A stretch of DNA of 64,000 nucleotides from Tetrahymena elliotti 4EA (Eukaryota; Ciliophora; Oligohymenophorea; Hymenostomatida; Tetrahymenidae): the NCBI GenBank assembly GCA_000231825.2, contig JH720297.1:1562101-1626100 (forward strand), given 5' to 3'. The translations under genes and the position numbers were made by a program. Below the pieces are notes generated by a model. The model was not told where the DNA came from. It worked only from the letters and a program-made list of their open reading frames with translations, and made no database searches. Each line of letters begins with the position of its first letter. Position 1 is the stretch's first letter. Positions 23,649 to 35,285 of this stretch are shown here, in pieces.

Positions 23649-26531
23649 TCAATTAGTAGGAAGATCCCAACTGTTCTTAAGCACAACTTCGAAATAATCT
23701 TCCTTGTCTACACATGCACTGAAATCCTATTTATTCATTACAAAATATTTAAGTATGGCTGATCATTTATTTTTATAATTCATTTAAAATAGATAAAAAA
23801 GCTTTAAAAATTGAGAATATTTTGAGACTAAGTCAATTAACTAAAATAGATAGAGTTGTTTATTTTGAAGTAATGAATATTAAAAATTGTTTTACATGAT
23901 AGTAAGATTCAAATTATTCACGTGAAACAGCAGCATGAGGATTTAAATTTCCCCAACTAGAAACAAAATTATTAAAGATTTCCTTATCTGTTCCATACTT
24001 TTTAACAACATCAGGATGTCTTATTTTATTAAAAGTGCTAAATACGCCACTTAAAGTAACATTTTAGCCGAGTTTTTCTTCTAAAATGTCATAAGCTTGA
24101 TTAATCAAACTTCTTCTTTTTTCACTCAAAGCACCCTATTATTATTTCATGAATAGTTAGTTTGATTAATTTATAAATGATACAGTGAAATAAGCTATTA
24201 GAAAAAAATAATTTGTAAGTTTTGATATTTGTCCAAGTAACAAGAGGATGTGATTTTATTTATCAAAAATGAATAGCATTTATTACCTTTAATTGATGTA
24301 AGAGTTCTCTATAATTAATCTTGTTGTCTAATTCTTAGAAAGACTAGATTACATCTTTAATATCCTATTAATAATAGAAAGATGGAATTAAATTCAATAT
24401 CAAATGTTTTTAGTAATAATAATAAGTGTAAACTCCACTATGAATTTATTATTTCATTTATCTTTACACATGGTATATTCATTTTTTTCTTTTAGATTTT
24501 AAAAAAATGAATATTAAGTAAGTAATTCAGATAAGTAATTAATTTTAATTCTTCTACTTCTAATTACATTAAATACTCATATAGACTAATTTCGAAGAAA
24601 AATAGGTGAATTTTTATAATTTTGAAATAGACAATCAATAAATCCAGTGTTATCTAAAATCAAAACTTTCTATCTTATCAAAAATTAGGAATTTACAATA
24701 ATTAATAAATTACACACTTGCTTTATTTCAACTATTTATTTAGCTTATTTAAATTGGATGAATTTAATCATTCAAATTTTTAATTATATTTACTGCTATT
24801 TTTCTTTATTTAGGCCAATTTAAATTAAATATTAAAAATTTTGAAGATAATTTTTTAATTTCCAAAAATTAATTATACCAGATATTATAAAATGGATGAT
24901 CAAATAAGAGAACATAGAGTAATTATATATATTTCTCTTGCCATTTTTGTTTATTTGTTTTAAGTTGAAAAATAGTAATTTTAATGATAAATGAAATTTA
25001 ATTTGATTAGAATCAAATATGTAAATAGAGCATTTATTTTCAGAAAAATTTAAATAATTTATGGTTTTATTAAATGGTTATGAGTTTAAAATATTTTAAA
25101 TTTGAAAAGATAAAATTACCAAATCAGTGAAATTGATTCCTTGGCATTAGACTAGCTATTTGAATTACTACTGAGAGAGGTTTCCTGAATTTTCTTTATC
25201 TTATTTTTATAATTCATTTTTGAAGAATAAAAGTCCATATGGCCCATTTTTATTAACCAAAGCTCTACGTAATTTATTAAGCAAGTCAGCTCTGTTAATT
25301 TCGATTCTTCTACGAGGAAGAGATTAGCTGAAAGAAGCTTCAAAGTTTTCTTGGCCTTCTTGAGTAGGGTATAAGGCAGTAACAATTCTGAAGGTATTTT
25401 AATTAGTTTAGTTTCTCATAGGGGTTTCAATAGTTTTACGTCCTACTTTTTCAGCTATTAAATTCTATGTTTTATTATGGCATTGATAAGAATTACAGAA
25501 AACTTCAAATTCCTATCCAAACTCATTGTTGTATTAAACATTATCAGTTGCAAGCCATTAGCAAGTAGGAATGTGCTTAATCAAAACTGGTTCACCTGAA
25601 CGGACTGGTTAACCTTTCATTTCATATCTTAATTTAGGATCAATATACTCGAAACACCAGGCAGAATTGACATTCTCATTAGTTGAAACACTAACTTCTT
25701 ATTTTCTAGAAAACTTTGCACACTTTTGAGGAGTAATATGAGAGCTAGTCAAAAATAGCTATTTAATTTATAAAAACAAAATATTTAATTTGAAAATCAA
25801 TTGATGAAAAATATCCTCAAAATTTGTAATTTTCTCTGGTCATTAAAATTAATGCTTTATTTGTATTCAAGCTGTTAAAATATTATTCTTTTTTTTTTGG
25901 ACTATCTACCAATAGGACTTTGTTCTTTATTTACTAAATCATATTTATTTTGAAGTTTTTTTATAAATTTTTTATTATTTTATTTACAGGTTTTTCAGAA
26001 AGGCGATTAATAACTGCAATTTTGAAGTTTTAACCATAGTGGATAACATCATCAGAGTATTAATCTCTTTCGTATCTAATAAAAAATATAATATTTTGTA
26101 ATTATTTATAAACATAATCTAAATAAAACCTTAATAATTGGAAAGCAGTTCTAACTATAGGTTCTTTTTAAGATGTAACTGTTACACCATATGCTTCTTC
26201 TGTTCCAGCAATTTTATCCCAAATATTTGAAGCTTATTTTTGAGAAATCAAATAAAATTAAAATTTAAAATACAATATTTAATGTATTTTACCAACAACT
26301 GCATTCATGAAATCGCTTTCAATCATAACTGTATATCCAAATTTAACTAGACCTTCATTTGCGTAAGATAAATTTACCTGTTCAAATGATAATTTTGATG
26401 ATTAGATTTTGCAATTAAGATAAATGAATCATTTGTTAATAAATTACACCCCCTAAGCTTCTCTTTAATCTATCTTCCTTTTCAACTGAGACCAATTTTT
26501 GCTTTTCTTTGTTTCTTAAGTATTCTTTCAT
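23649..26531 (-). CDS. CFAP161-like axonemal protein fused to calcyphosin-type EF-hands
   Basis: About eight exons from ATG 26531 to TGA 23649-23651. The N-terminal part includes GGVNLSYANEGLVKFGYTVM, then a MIR-like region with CWFEY-like and GEPVLIKHIPTCQWLATDNV, YNNEFGQEFEVFCNSYQ and FRIVTALYPTQEG. This order and wording match CFAP161 (C15orf26), a microtubule inner protein of ciliary doublets. The same open exon (about 25138-25757) continues without break into DLLNKLRRALVNKNGPYGLL and DKENSGNLSQQQFKQL. Following exons give ELDNKINYRELLHQLKG (24286-24364), a helix-rich exon with FSTFNKIRHPDVVKKYG (23902-24136), and CVDKEDYFEVVLKNSWDLP. These four pieces follow calcyphosin in order. A single fused protein is supported by the uninterrupted exon; that the joined exons form one transcript is inference. 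It lies next to CFAP100. Confidence 0.72.
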
Positions 26532-27676
26532 CCTTTTTAATAAAATAGATTCATTTTAGCAAATTAGCTTTTAGATTATTTAATCTAATAATAAATGTCT
26601 TTATGGTATGAGGGATTTAATAATTATAATTATAATTCAAAGTACTTGTATTCATCAAGTTCCCATTCTTCACTCCAGTTACCAATACGGGTGTTATATT
26701 AGTATTTTCTATCAACATTGTAATTGTGCATTTTATCTATATCTAATTTTTAAATCTATTTATTCTCTTAAATTCAAAATTTTTTTGTATAAAGTGGCTC
26801 TATGCTTATTTGTTTATTTAATAATAAATTGTTGGATTATATCTAATTATTATCTTTAGTAAATGATTCGTTTTATTTTATTAATCAATTATTTAATAAC
26901 CTTTTCTTATAACTGAAATAAATTAACACTACAAGCAAAAAAGCTTGTAATCCCAATCAATTTTCAATTTTTTATTCAGCATTCCAGTCCTTTATTTATT
27001 TTATATTTTGAAAGTAAGAAATAATAAATAATTTAAATACTTTCAACTAAAAATTTGAAATTTTAAACTATTTATTAAAAAAAGATATAAAAATAAATAT
27101 TTTAATAAATTATTAACTAATTCCCATAAATTAGTGTAATCAAACTATATTATTAATGTGTTGACATATTGACAATATTGATTTCTTCATTTATTCAAAA
27201 AATAAAAAAAAGATCTTTTTAAATATAAGTGTTTATTTTATTTTCAATAAAAAATGAATTATTTTGAAGATATTTAAATGAACAAAGAATAGAATTCATG
27301 GAATTTTAGAATAAAATGTTCTATAATATCTTTAAAAAGTAAGAAACTTTTATGGTATTATTAAAAGTAAGAAACTTTTATGATATTATTTGGAAGGACT
27401 AAAATAAAGTAAGTAATTTAAAAAGGTAGATAAAATATAATGATGGCTGAACGATTTAGTTGAAAGTTTTGATGATTGTATCTATTGATATATATAAATA
27501 TAAAGTGAAAATACATGCATTTATTTAATTTAGTGGTAATTGAAATTATGTTTAATCAATTTTATATACATTCTTTAATCTTTTTGAGATAAAAATATTT
27601 CTTATATATTTCCTTTTCTAACTTTCTTCATTTTTTTGTTTGTTTTTAAGTTGATTATTTAAACCTTTCTAATTAT
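26532..27676. other. AT-rich intergenic region
   Basis: Spacer between the CFAP161-like gene and the end of CFAP100. The plus-strand open stretch at 26608-26859 is Ile/Tyr/Leu-rich, is antisense to the 5' flank, and is not supported as a gene. It contains one short tandem duplication at 27333-27390. Confidence 0.55.
27333..27390. repeat. Two-unit 29-bp tandem repeat
   Basis: aaaagtaagaaacttttatg followed by (g/a)tattatt occurs twice back to back. Each unit contains an inverted aaagt...actttt element able to form a short hairpin. Confidence 0.8.
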
Positions 27677-29785
27677 TTCATTTTTTATGAGGTACTCCTA
27701 AGAAAAAGCTTTCTCTTAAATATTTCATATCCTCTTCTTCGTCTGTTTTCTTTTCTGTATCTGGTTTCTTTTTTTATTTTACTTGGACAGTAGTCCTCTT
27801 CATGTCTATTCTTCCTTCCCTTTATTAATATTTTTATTTAAATAAAATACTTATATTTTAATCTGAAATTACTTCTTTTTAGAGGGTTAGGTCATTTTCA
27901 GATAATTCTTTTCGTTTTTCTTTTCTTATTCAATTTGTTTTTCAATTTTTTTAGATTCCTTTTATGCATTCTTTCTTAGCTTTTCTGCTTATTTCCTCTT
28001 ACTCTCAACTAAAAATTTATCAGGAATGCTGCCAATCTTATCGAGCTACCTCTCAAGGAATATTTCAACTTGCTGTTAATTTAAATGTATTTTTATTCGT
28101 TATGCTTTTTTAAAAAATTTTTAATCTTAATTACAGCTAACACATCAAGAGTTTACTTAGAATCAACATCATGTAAATTAATTTCATTTCCAAATTCTTA
28201 ATAAAGTTCCATTATCTATTTTATAAAAGTAAATCTATTAATTCCATTTTTAACTTATTATTTCAAATGACCTTTCTTCTTAGCTCAGGATGATCATTGT
28301 TGATACTAATTTTATTGTCATCACTTTTATGTTGTAAAGATTTAATTTAATTTATTTATTCATCTATTTGTTTCTACAAAAGGGCTTTTTATTCTCTTAA
28401 TATTTTCGATTTTTAATAGTAATCCTTTTATTAATGACATTATTAATAAACCTTTGTAAGAAGAATTAAATTTTTTTTACATCTCTTTCTAGCTTTAACT
28501 CTAAATTGACTTCTTCAACATCTTGTTGATCTTCTTATTTCAATTAAATCAAAAAGAGATTTTTTTATTCTAAATTATCGAAGATGGTGATGAGCTATGA
28601 TGGATTAGTGAAAAACATAGCATAGTTGTCTTCGAATTCTTTAAAAAAATAAAATAAATTTAATTTTTCTTGCTGATTTTAATGAATAAATTACATTCAA
28701 TTTTTTCAATTTCTCCTTTTTCTAGTTTAGAATAGAACTATTCTTCTAAAGAAGCTTTGTCCTTTTCAGTTAAAACTGTCTTACCTCCCTTTGGATTTTT
28801 TTTATTTCCTAATTTATTATCTCTTTCCAATGACTCATCTAATAGAAATGATTTTCGTTTTAATAGAATACTTAAAAAACATAATAATTTACTTAATTTG
28901 TTATTTATCCAATCTTTTTTAACTTTTTCAATAAGATCTTATCTCTTTTTTTCTTTAGCTTCATTCCATTCCTTAGGAGTTATTTTATCTAAAAATTCTT
29001 TATGTTCTTTATATGTTTGTAATTATTCTTCCATTCTTATTTTCTCTGATTTTATTGTAGCTAATTTTAAATTAAGTTATTTGTGCTCTGCTTCTTTATG
29101 TTTCTTTTCTTTCATTACTGCATCAGCTTTTGATTCAGCATCTTACTTTTGCTGTTTATTTTATTCAAGATATTTAGTAAAGTTTTCATGATCTTGCTTT
29201 AACTGTTTCTCACTTTAAATCAAGGCTTAATCTTTATCCTAAGCTTTAGTTTTAAGTCTCTCTATCTAGAATTATTATAAAAATTTATGAAATTATGTTT
29301 AGCAGTTAATCTAAACTCATTGAAAAAATTATTCAAATATATTAACAATGAATTAATTCTTGATTTATATCTTAAAAAATATGATATCTTACCTCTTTTT
29401 ATATAATACCATAAGCCATTGATACAAGAAACATTTCTTTTTTCTATTCTTTGACTTCTACTGCAGACTCTCTACGAAAAGCTCCTTCATTTCTCTTTTT
29501 TTATCTCTCTTTAATGATTCTTTGAGCCTCAATCAATGTAGATTTTTAGTCATTATTATATGCCATTTTAGGTTAATGTTTATCATCTATTTCAGCCTAA
29601 AAATCTTTGTAATGCTTTAAAGGCTAGCGTGTACTAGCTGTAAATTTATCCCATATTTTTTATTTTTGAGTTGAACTCATTTAATCATTTCTGCGTTGTT
29701 ATTCAATTTATGCATACATCATAATATCATCATCTCCAGGTAATTAAAAAGGACTGTGAAGATCGTTTTTCATATTTCCTGCCAT
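27677..29785 (-). CDS. CFAP100: CFAP100 (FAP100/CCDC37 family, DUF4200 coiled coil)
   Basis: Exon 1 (29393-29785) starts MAGNMKNDLHSPFQLPGDDD and ends with EQKKEMFLVSMAYGIIQKE. The next exons give IERLKTKAQDKDQALIQSEK, a long heptad-rich helix, and YKEHKEFLDKITPKEWNEAK. The strings KKEMFLV, ERLKTKA and YKEHKEFLDKITPKEW match the DUF4200 core of CFAP100/CCDC37. The gene ends after an acidic/basic tail, RESFFLGVPHKK, at TGA 27677-27679. In Chlamydomonas, FAP100 and FAP73 form the MIA complex that links the outer and inner dynein arms and adjusts beating. An acceptor-like AAATAG precedes in-frame codons just upstream of the chosen ATG, so a short 5' exon (perhaps near 30041) is possible. Its neighbour on the same strand, 1.1 kb away, is another axonemal gene. 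Confidence 0.82.
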
Positions 29786-31354
29786 TTCGCTTTTATTTCT
29801 ATGAGAAGCCTATTTACATAACAAAATAATTTTTATCAAACATAATATCTTTATCATTTTATTTCAGTTTTGCTAATGTGTGACTGCTAAATGTGAATGA
29901 ATCTATCTAATAATTCAATCAATTTGAATTTATTACTGCAGAACTTGGCTTGCTACTAAGCTTTGGTAACTTTTTATAATATTTTATAATAATTTAGCTT
30001 ATAAAATTGACTAAAGCAAAAATACTTTAATACTATCCTCCATTGACATTGGTTAAAAGACTATTGAGTTAGCCTGTAAGATGATATGATTAAATCTAAT
30101 ATTTTGTATTATGCTTACTAATACTAACTCTTTTCACGTTATATATTCTTAATTTACAAACAATTATAATACATTCAATCTATAGCAAACTCTTAATTAA
30201 TCAATTACTAATTCATCAAATTTATAGTTATCATCAATCAATCAAACAAACAAACAAACACAAACTAAATTTTTAATTTGACTTTGAAACTTATATTTTA
30301 TAATTATTTAAATAATTAACATATTCCTCTACACAAACTAAGACCATATTTATATCTATATATCTTCACTAAATCAATTCAAAATCTAAATAAATAAATA
30401 CAGTTATTCCTAGCCAATCAACTTTAAAACATTATCTATTAATACATAATCATTCAATCTTTAAAGATTAAATAAACATGGATGAAATATGTTTATTGAA
30501 ATTTTTAAAAATTGAACTTTGTTTATTTATGTAAGAATTAATCAATTTTAATAAAATTAAAAAATTTTAACATAATTTTGACACATTTTCTAATTATTAA
30601 TAAGAAATTTTGTAAAGAGATTTAAAAAAATTATATTAATTCTCTGCTCTAAACATCATATAAAAATCTTCTAATTTTAAAAAATAAATTGAGGGTTTTA
30701 TTATTTAAAGATAAAGGTAGTGATTGGATTAAATTATTGAAAAAAATAATAAGTATCAAAAAATATTTCATTTAGCAAATTGAGAAGATTGAATTTATCA
30801 ATTTTATTTACTAATTTAGAATTCAAAAATCTTTTTTGAAAAGAAAATTAAAAATAAGCTAAATATATTATAATTTATAGACAGATTCAATCAAATTTTA
30901 AAATAAATTTAGGCAGTCTTTTTAACAATTTATTTTAATAAATATATTAAAACAAAAATAATTTAAAGAAATTTTAAATTATATTTGAAAACTGAATTTT
31001 ATCATGTATTTGCAGTGTCTTAGAATTTTAATTGGCCAAAGAGAGAGGTTTTAATGTTTGGATGCAAAAATAAATTGAGAATGTGGATTATTTGGAATTC
31101 AAATTTAACAGATTGATTAATTGAGTTTTGTAGATTTTTGTTAGTGATTTAATTAGGAGTGCTAACAAATAGCTAATGATTAGAAGATTCTATTTGGATT
31201 TAATTTATCATCTTATCATATAATTAAGAAATTTCTTATTTTTGTTAAGAATATTGAATATCTTTTATTTATTAATTAATTAATTGATTGACTGATTGAA
31301 AAATTTTGTAAAGTTAAAAAAAATCTTAATTTTGAATAATTATTACAGATAAAA
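29786..31354. other. AT-rich divergent intergenic region
   Basis: This lies between CFAP100 (minus) and IBA57 (plus), so it probably holds both promoters. A possible ATG exon for CFAP100 near 30041 was considered but not established. Simple repeats occur (aaacaaacaaacaaacac near 30243). No other coding segment was recognised. Confidence 0.5.
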
Positions 31355-33245
31355 ATGAATTTATTGAAATAGTGTAAACAATTGTTAAAAACTAGATCAT
31401 TATAAAATGAATTAGCTTTTTAAGTTTCTTATTTTTCTAAATTGCCAAATAGAAAAATTATTAGTCTAAGTGGTAAAGATGCCAAGAGGTAAAAAAACTT
31501 ATTTATTAAGAGTTTTACTATCAATTAGCATTTATGCTCATTAATGAATTGGTTAATTTGGAATCAAAATTAAAAATTTAATAGCGAGACTTTTTAAAGA
31601 ATAAATAAAATGATTCTTTCTTACATATTATAATTGAGTTTTAAAGTATATTGTAGGGAATATAAACTAATGATATGAACCTTTTCAATTAACAAGGAAA
31701 TAGAGCTGCTATATATACTCAATTTCTTAATCCTTAAGGTAGAATTAACTTTGATGCTATTATAATCAGACCTTAAGTGTAAAATTTTAAACAAAATTAT
31801 TCATGAAAGATATCTTGTAAGTAAATCACAAAAAATAAAATTAAAAAGAGTTATTCAAGGCGAGTTAAAGACTAAAGAAGGTGAATATTGGATAGATTTG
31901 GAATCCAAATAGGGAGCTGATTTTATTAAGCACATTAAAAAATATTGTTTAAGAAAGAGAGTTTCATTAACTGATTTCACTAACAAAGTTAAAGTTATCA
32001 CAATTTATGTAAAAAATAATGATCAATAAATAATATAGATCCAAAACTGCTTTAATGGTTTTATTATTTTGTTTAAAAATATACTAGAGCGATTTGATCA
32101 TGCCATAAAAAGATAAAGAAGGAGAGTATTGGAACCACTTAGATGCTTCAATTTATGAAAAAATACCAGAAGAAGTTTATACTCAAGTAAGTTATACAGA
32201 TCCAAGATGCTCAAATCTTGGTATGAGATGCATAGTTCCATCTTAAGGTAAATTGTACAAATAAGATAATGACAATTGTAATAGCTATTATAATTAATTA
32301 GATTAATTGCAATTAGATACATCTATTCAAGAAAAACCTTCAGATATATATGATGCTTAAAGACTAGCTCTTGGTATTGCATAGGTAAATGCAAACAATT
32401 TAAAAAGGAAAAAATAAAATATTTTTATATAAAATGAAGGGAACTGAAGTTACTGATAGATTGCCTTTCACAGTAATTAAAATAATTTCAAAATATAAGA
32501 AATAGCTTAAAAATTATTTAATTAGGTTAATTTAGATTTCTTAAATGGAGTAAGTTTTACCAAAGGTAAATAAATATGAATTCAATTATTTGCAATTAAA
32601 GTAAAATAATTGAAATAAGGTTGTTATGTTGGACAAGAATTGACAGCCAGAACTTATCATACAGGAGTAAAAATAAATTTAAATAAATTGCATTAATGCC
32701 TTTATCTATTTGTAGATTGTAAGAAGAAGAGTAGTTCCATTTGTTTTAGGTGATAATTAAAAGTTGTAGATTTAAGATAATAGTAACTTTATTTGAGATA
32801 TCAATATTATTTTAAATAAATTTTAATTTAAAGTCATCAATCCATCAGGTGTATAGATGTATGATCCTAATTTTACTGAATCTCTTGAAGGTGAGTCTAT
32901 GCTTGATAAAAACCAAAATGAAATTGGAAAAATTTTATGTAAATTATTAATTAAGAATAATTTTAAGAAGTTTAATTTATAATTTATTTATAGATAATAA
33001 AGGAAATTTAGGAATAGCTTTGGTTAAATACTTGGAAAAAGGTAAAAAATGTTATTTAATTAAAAGAAGGAAACGTTTTATGATGATTTTATGTTTTAAA
33101 AAATCTAGGAAATAATTAAGAAGATTTTTCATTTTCAGCAAAAAATTGTAAAGGTCAATTGATTTATAGCTCTTGGTTAAATGATAAAATAAGAGAATAT
33201 ATTTAAATCATTAAGGAGAAAGAGGCAAAGGCTTCTATGTTTTGA
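31355..33245 (+). CDS. IBA57: IBA57, mitochondrial iron-sulfur cluster assembly factor (YgfZ/GcvT-like)
   Basis: Multi-exon gene. Exon 1 (31355-31488) encodes a basic, mitochondrial-targeting-like leader and LPNRKIISLSGKDAK. Exon 2 from 31647 gives LQGIQTNDM and TQFLNPQGRINFDAI. Later exons give EGEYWIDLESKQGADFIKHI, DPRCSNLGMRCI, DFLNGVSFTKG and the family signature GCYVGQELTARTYHTG (about 32610-32665). VRRRVVPFVLGD, IGKIL and NKGNLGIALVKYLEKG follow, ending EKEAKASMF at TGA 33243-33245. The KGCYxGQE motif is diagnostic of the folate-binding YgfZ/IBA57 family, which helps make [4Fe-4S] proteins in mitochondria. Between about 31775 and 31830 the reading switches frame (INFDAIIIRPQ to HERYLVSKSQ) and I could not place a normal intron there, so that junction is unresolved. 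Confidence 0.83.
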
Positions 33246-33496
33246 TATTTGTTTTAAAGTTTATTTATGCAATTAATAGTCAGAAATAAAACATTTGATC
33301 TAATTAAAATAAAATAATTAAAAAGTAATAGAGTATATTAAAAATAACAGGTAAGTGCTTCCATATTTAATATTTGTTTTAAACTTTTTACTAATTGTAA
33401 AGACAATAACTCTATAATATAAATACTCAATTAAAAAATAATGTATTTAAATCATAAGAATAAAGAAGCAAAAGCTTCCATACTTTGATATTTGTT
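33222..33496. repeat. Imperfect tandem repeat seeded by the 3' end of IBA57
   Basis: The last coding bases and stop of IBA57 (gcaaaggcttctatgttttg, then atatttgttt) recur at about 33349 (agtgcttccatatttaatat) and 33465 (gcaaaagcttccatactttg, atatttgtt), with spacings near 127 and 116 bp. Intervening sequence (aattaaaaagtaatag, aaagacaataa) also recurs up to about 33570. The downstream copies are noncoding. Confidence 0.7.
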
Positions 33497-33574
33497 ATTA
33501 AAATATCTATGAATTTTTTAAAGACAATAATCTGCTTGACCTAATGAGTTAAATAATTAAAAAGTAATAGATTT

Positions 33575-33908
33575 ATAATGAGATTAATTATTCCATTAAT
33601 TTCATACTTAAAAGTCCAGTATAAAATTCATGTAATAGACTTATCCTTCAATACTATCGTCTATTACCAATTTACCACTTTTAAGTGCTTTCTAATAATT
33701 TTTTATCAAAAATATTTATTTTTTATAAAAATAAAATTATATTTACGTTAAGTTTAATTCTGCATATTACAGGTGGTATATTTAATTTTCTACCTAATTA
33801 TTCTGCTGTTATACCTATATTATGGCTAACATGTTTACCAATATTTTCTTCAAAATCTTTTTCTGTATCAAAAGTTGCTTTTTTTAAAGATTTTTTTTAA
33901 ATAATCAA
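33575..33908. other. Intergenic region between convergent genes
   Basis: A+T-rich 3' flank shared by convergent IBA57 and VPS36. The open stretch at 33685-33900 on the plus strand is a Phe/Ile/Leu-rich by-product of AT composition and is not supported as a gene. Confidence 0.5.
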
Positions 33909-35285
33909 TCAGTTTTACTCAAAATTTTTACTCTATTCTACAACTTTAACATTTCCATATTCAGTAACAGTAGCATTCAATCCTAAAGATTAAAATTTAG
34001 AACAAGCTTCTAAAACTTCTTATGGATTTAGCAAACAAGTTTGTCTTTTCTTATTAACAAAGTAAAAAACATCAAGTAAAGTAATAATTCCTCCAAGTTT
34101 TGGGAAAAGCTCACTACATATGCTGTATATTTATTGAGAAAGCTATTCTAAATAAGAACTTCCTGCTTCTTCTCTTTTAAAGTATTTTCAAATAATATTT
34201 TACCCAAAAAATTCTTTTTATGAAATTATTTATATTAATCAAAAAGTTTGAAAATTTTATCAAAATTAAAACATTTTTAATAAATTAATGAAAATAAAAG
34301 GAAAAATAATTTTGATTTGCTTTGAAGGGAAAATTGATTTACTTTGTAATTACATTGAAGTAACCTAAATCAGATAAAATTTTATCTAAATCACTTTGTT
34401 CATGCTATTTGTCCACTTTTGAAAGATTTCCTTTTAAGTATTGACTAATTTCTTTCAATTCTCTAGCATTTTAGAATAATGCTGATATATCACCTTTTTA
34501 GAAAGAAGACTACACAATTTTCTATTAATTTTACTATTTTATTTCCTCTTATCTTTGCATTTCCTCTGATAAAATAACATAATAAATAAATAAATATCAT
34601 CTTTTATTTGCTTTAAACCAAAGTATTTACTCATTCCTGTATACATGCTTGTAACTTAAAATACTTAATCTTCCTTTTTAACTGGGACTACCTTGCTATT
34701 TTTAAATTTTTTTAAAAATTAGTTTTTATCATTTGAAGATTGAATATTTAGTAAAGATATATTTGTTTTAAATAACAGTAAATGTTTACAGCCACTCTTT
34801 TTTATTCAAAGCACCTTTCAATTAAGCAATAGCATCTTCTAATCCTTTGGTAATTCTGTATTCAATTTTTGTTTTGTTTTTATATTTTACTTTAAAAGCG
34901 ACTAACTTCTTAAATACCAATCCTTCTTTCTATTAAATAACCAAATAAATATTAAATATCAGTTTTAATTTCTATAGGATAGATGCTTACAATATCCTTT
35001 TGTTCAATAATGTCTTGTAAATTAATCACAAATCCTAGTGCTGAATTTTAAGATGAAGTAGTTAATAATCTATGAGTAGTTATTTGCAGATCTAATCCAT
35101 CTATTTTGAAATTAGCTGTTCTTTTTTATTTATTAAATTACTTTGTATTCATATATTTTATCCTAAAAAAGCTAGTAGAATTACTTTTCCCACATTTATA
35201 TGTTTTTGTAAGTTCCCAAAACAACTTCATTTGAGATCTTAGCAAAATTTTCAGGTCTTTAAAAGAATATGCTTTTGTCTACCAT
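33909..35285 (-). CDS. VPS36: VPS36, ESCRT-II complex subunit
   Basis: The final exon (33909-about 34137) encodes ELFPKLGGIITLLDVFYFVN, then LLNPQEVLEACSKFQSLGLN and TEYGNVKVVEQ, ending at TGA 33909-33911. This is the winged-helix C-terminus of VPS36 (compare the order GG..TL.EVY..VN...G..LLSPEDL..AC). Upstream exons contain YRITKGLEDAIAQLKGALNK near 34800. An N-terminal piece, IDGLDLQITTHRLLTSS near 35090, resembles the GLUE/PH fold (compare G.L.LTTHRL). The first ATG considered is 35285 (MVDKSIFFQRPENFAKIS). VPS36 binds ubiquitin and phosphoinositides and, with VPS22 and VPS25, sorts cargo into multivesicular bodies. Internal exon borders are AT-rich and not fully resolved, and the join between the two N-terminal pieces near 35135 is uncertain. 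Confidence 0.78.

Noticed and set aside
25152..25385. 77-aa minus-strand ORF starting MLLPYTLLKKAKKTLK
   Set aside because: It is a shadow frame of the CFAP161-like exon, which reads FRIVTALYPTQEG and continues in the calcyphosin-like sequence.
28757..29191. 144-aa plus-strand ORF
   Set aside because: It is antisense to the CFAP100 coiled-coil exon; Ser/Phe/Leu-rich composition is the complement of Lys/Glu codons.
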